A stretch of DNA of 5,849 nt, taken from assembly GCA_026995955.1 (NCBI GenBank), contig JALWNJ010000020.1:1-5849 (forward strand), read 5' to 3'. The notes under the pieces were generated by a model. That model did not search any database. It had not been told where the DNA came from and saw only the letters and a list, made by a program, of their open reading frames with translations. How positions within the stretch are numbered: the first letter of the stretch is position 1; each line of letters starts with the position of its first letter. Both the position numbers and the translations under genes were made by a program. Shown here piece by piece: positions 5,569 to 5,849 of the stretch. Source of the DNA: Gammaproteobacteria bacterium. Lineage in GTDB: Bacteria; Pseudomonadota; Gammaproteobacteria; J044.

Positions 5569-5751
5569 TCATGTCTGAGGATTTGGGTGCAGTGACCGGA
5601 GGATCTCCTCCCCACGGGCCGACACCGCCTCGAGACGCAGCCGACGGCAGTCCGGCGCGGACGGGTCGAGCTCGATCCAGAGATGCAGATCGGGCGGCGG
5701 CAATGCGCCGCTGCCCTGTTCCGGCCACGCGACTGGCGCCGGCTCGCCCGG
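5569..5751 (-). pseudogene. tsaE: C-terminal fragment of TsaE (tRNA threonylcarbamoyladenosine ATPase), frame interrupted
   Basis: TsaE is the P-loop ATPase that works with TsaB and TsaD in making the t6A base of tRNAs. The minus-strand frame reads PGEPAPVAWPEQGSGALPPP, then DLHLWIEL, then RRLRLEAVSARGEEILRSL, ending at TGA 5571-5569. This lines up well with the TsaE C-terminus, which in E. coli runs VEWPQQGTGVLPDPD and ends in SAVSSAGELLLARL. Sixty residues are open; the frame is then closed upstream by TAG (5754-5752). Between there and the right edge (5755-5849) none of the three minus-strand frames shows the expected HxDLYRL...PEEL segment clearly. A neighbouring frame has AFDRLHRRAEQAW at 5831-5793, which might be its degraded remains shifted by one base. 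The cause could be a pseudogene, a rearrangement, or sequence errors near a contig end. A tsaE before an amidase gene is the normal order in gammaproteobacteria, which supports the identity. Confidence 0.6.
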
Positions 5752-5849
5752 CTACGCGGGCCGGAAGGCGCCCGCCGGCTGCTGCGGCAGTCGTCCATGC
5801 CTGTTCGGCTCGTCGATGGAGACGGTCGAATGCATGACATCGATACTCT

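Noticed and set aside
5598..5611. Inverted repeat GGAGGA-TC-TCCTCC near the end of the TsaE-like fragment
   Set aside because: The 2-nt loop is too small for a normal hairpin, it lies inside coding sequence, and no T-run follows.
5454..5840. Minus-strand open frame of 128 codons spanning the amidase upstream region
   Set aside because: It runs through the AT-rich leader and the TsaE-like fragment in a different frame, and its sequence is Arg/Ser-rich without domain features.
5596..5849. Plus-strand open frame without a stop to the right edge, with phrases such as MPVRLVDGDGRMHDID from 5797
   Set aside because: It lies in exact codon register opposite the TsaE-like frame, has no ribosome site before its ATG, and matches no family I know. 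It cannot be excluded as the start of a rightward gene beyond 5849, but I cannot support it.

Overview
The window is GC-rich, densely packed bacterial chromosome. Gene content (mla phospholipid-transport genes, RNase D with an HRDC domain, a septal AmiB/AmiC-type amidase, a DUF1244 protein, a ChaN-like haem-binding lipoprotein) points to a gammaproteobacterium. A Chromatiales/Ectothiorhodospiraceae-like lineage would fit, but that is inference from gene content and base composition only. Nothing suggests a phage, plasmid, transposon, CRISPR or defence island; this is housekeeping envelope and RNA-processing sequence.

Left part (1-2158), minus strand: a ChaN-like lipoprotein gene (1274-2158), then mlaF (1219-407), then mlaE, which overlaps mlaF by 8 bp and runs off the left edge. 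A good sigma70-type promoter (TTGACA, 17 bp, CACAAT) lies at the mlaF boundary. Its -35 box covers the lipoprotein gene's stop codon, so the mla genes can be transcribed independently. mlaF starts at a TTG with a well-placed Shine-Dalgarno sequence.

Centre (2208-3670), plus strand: a short divergent spacer, then a 102-residue DUF1244 protein and rnd (RNase D, GTG start). They overlap by 4 bp and are likely translationally coupled.

Right part (3674-5571), minus strand: an N-acetylmuramoyl-L-alanine amidase (GTG start, Tat-like signal, AMIN plus zinc amidase domain with the regulatory-helix insertion), followed with a 1-bp overlap by a 184-residue protein of unknown function that faintly resembles DUF72. 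This unit ends 3 bp from rnd in a convergent arrangement. Upstream of the amidase is an AT-rich leader with a possible promoter, then the C-terminal part of a TsaE-like protein (5569-5751). Its frame is cut by a TAG stop, and I could not recognise the rest of TsaE before the right edge. This is the oddest spot in the window. The usual tsaE-ami-mutL order is also broken here, because the gene after the amidase is not mutL.

I did not find an undescribed multi-gene system. The items worth a second look are the interrupted tsaE, the mla promoter with a palindrome in its spacer, the amidase-coupled unknown protein, the divergent end of MlaE at the left edge, and the possibly near-leaderless lipoprotein gene.
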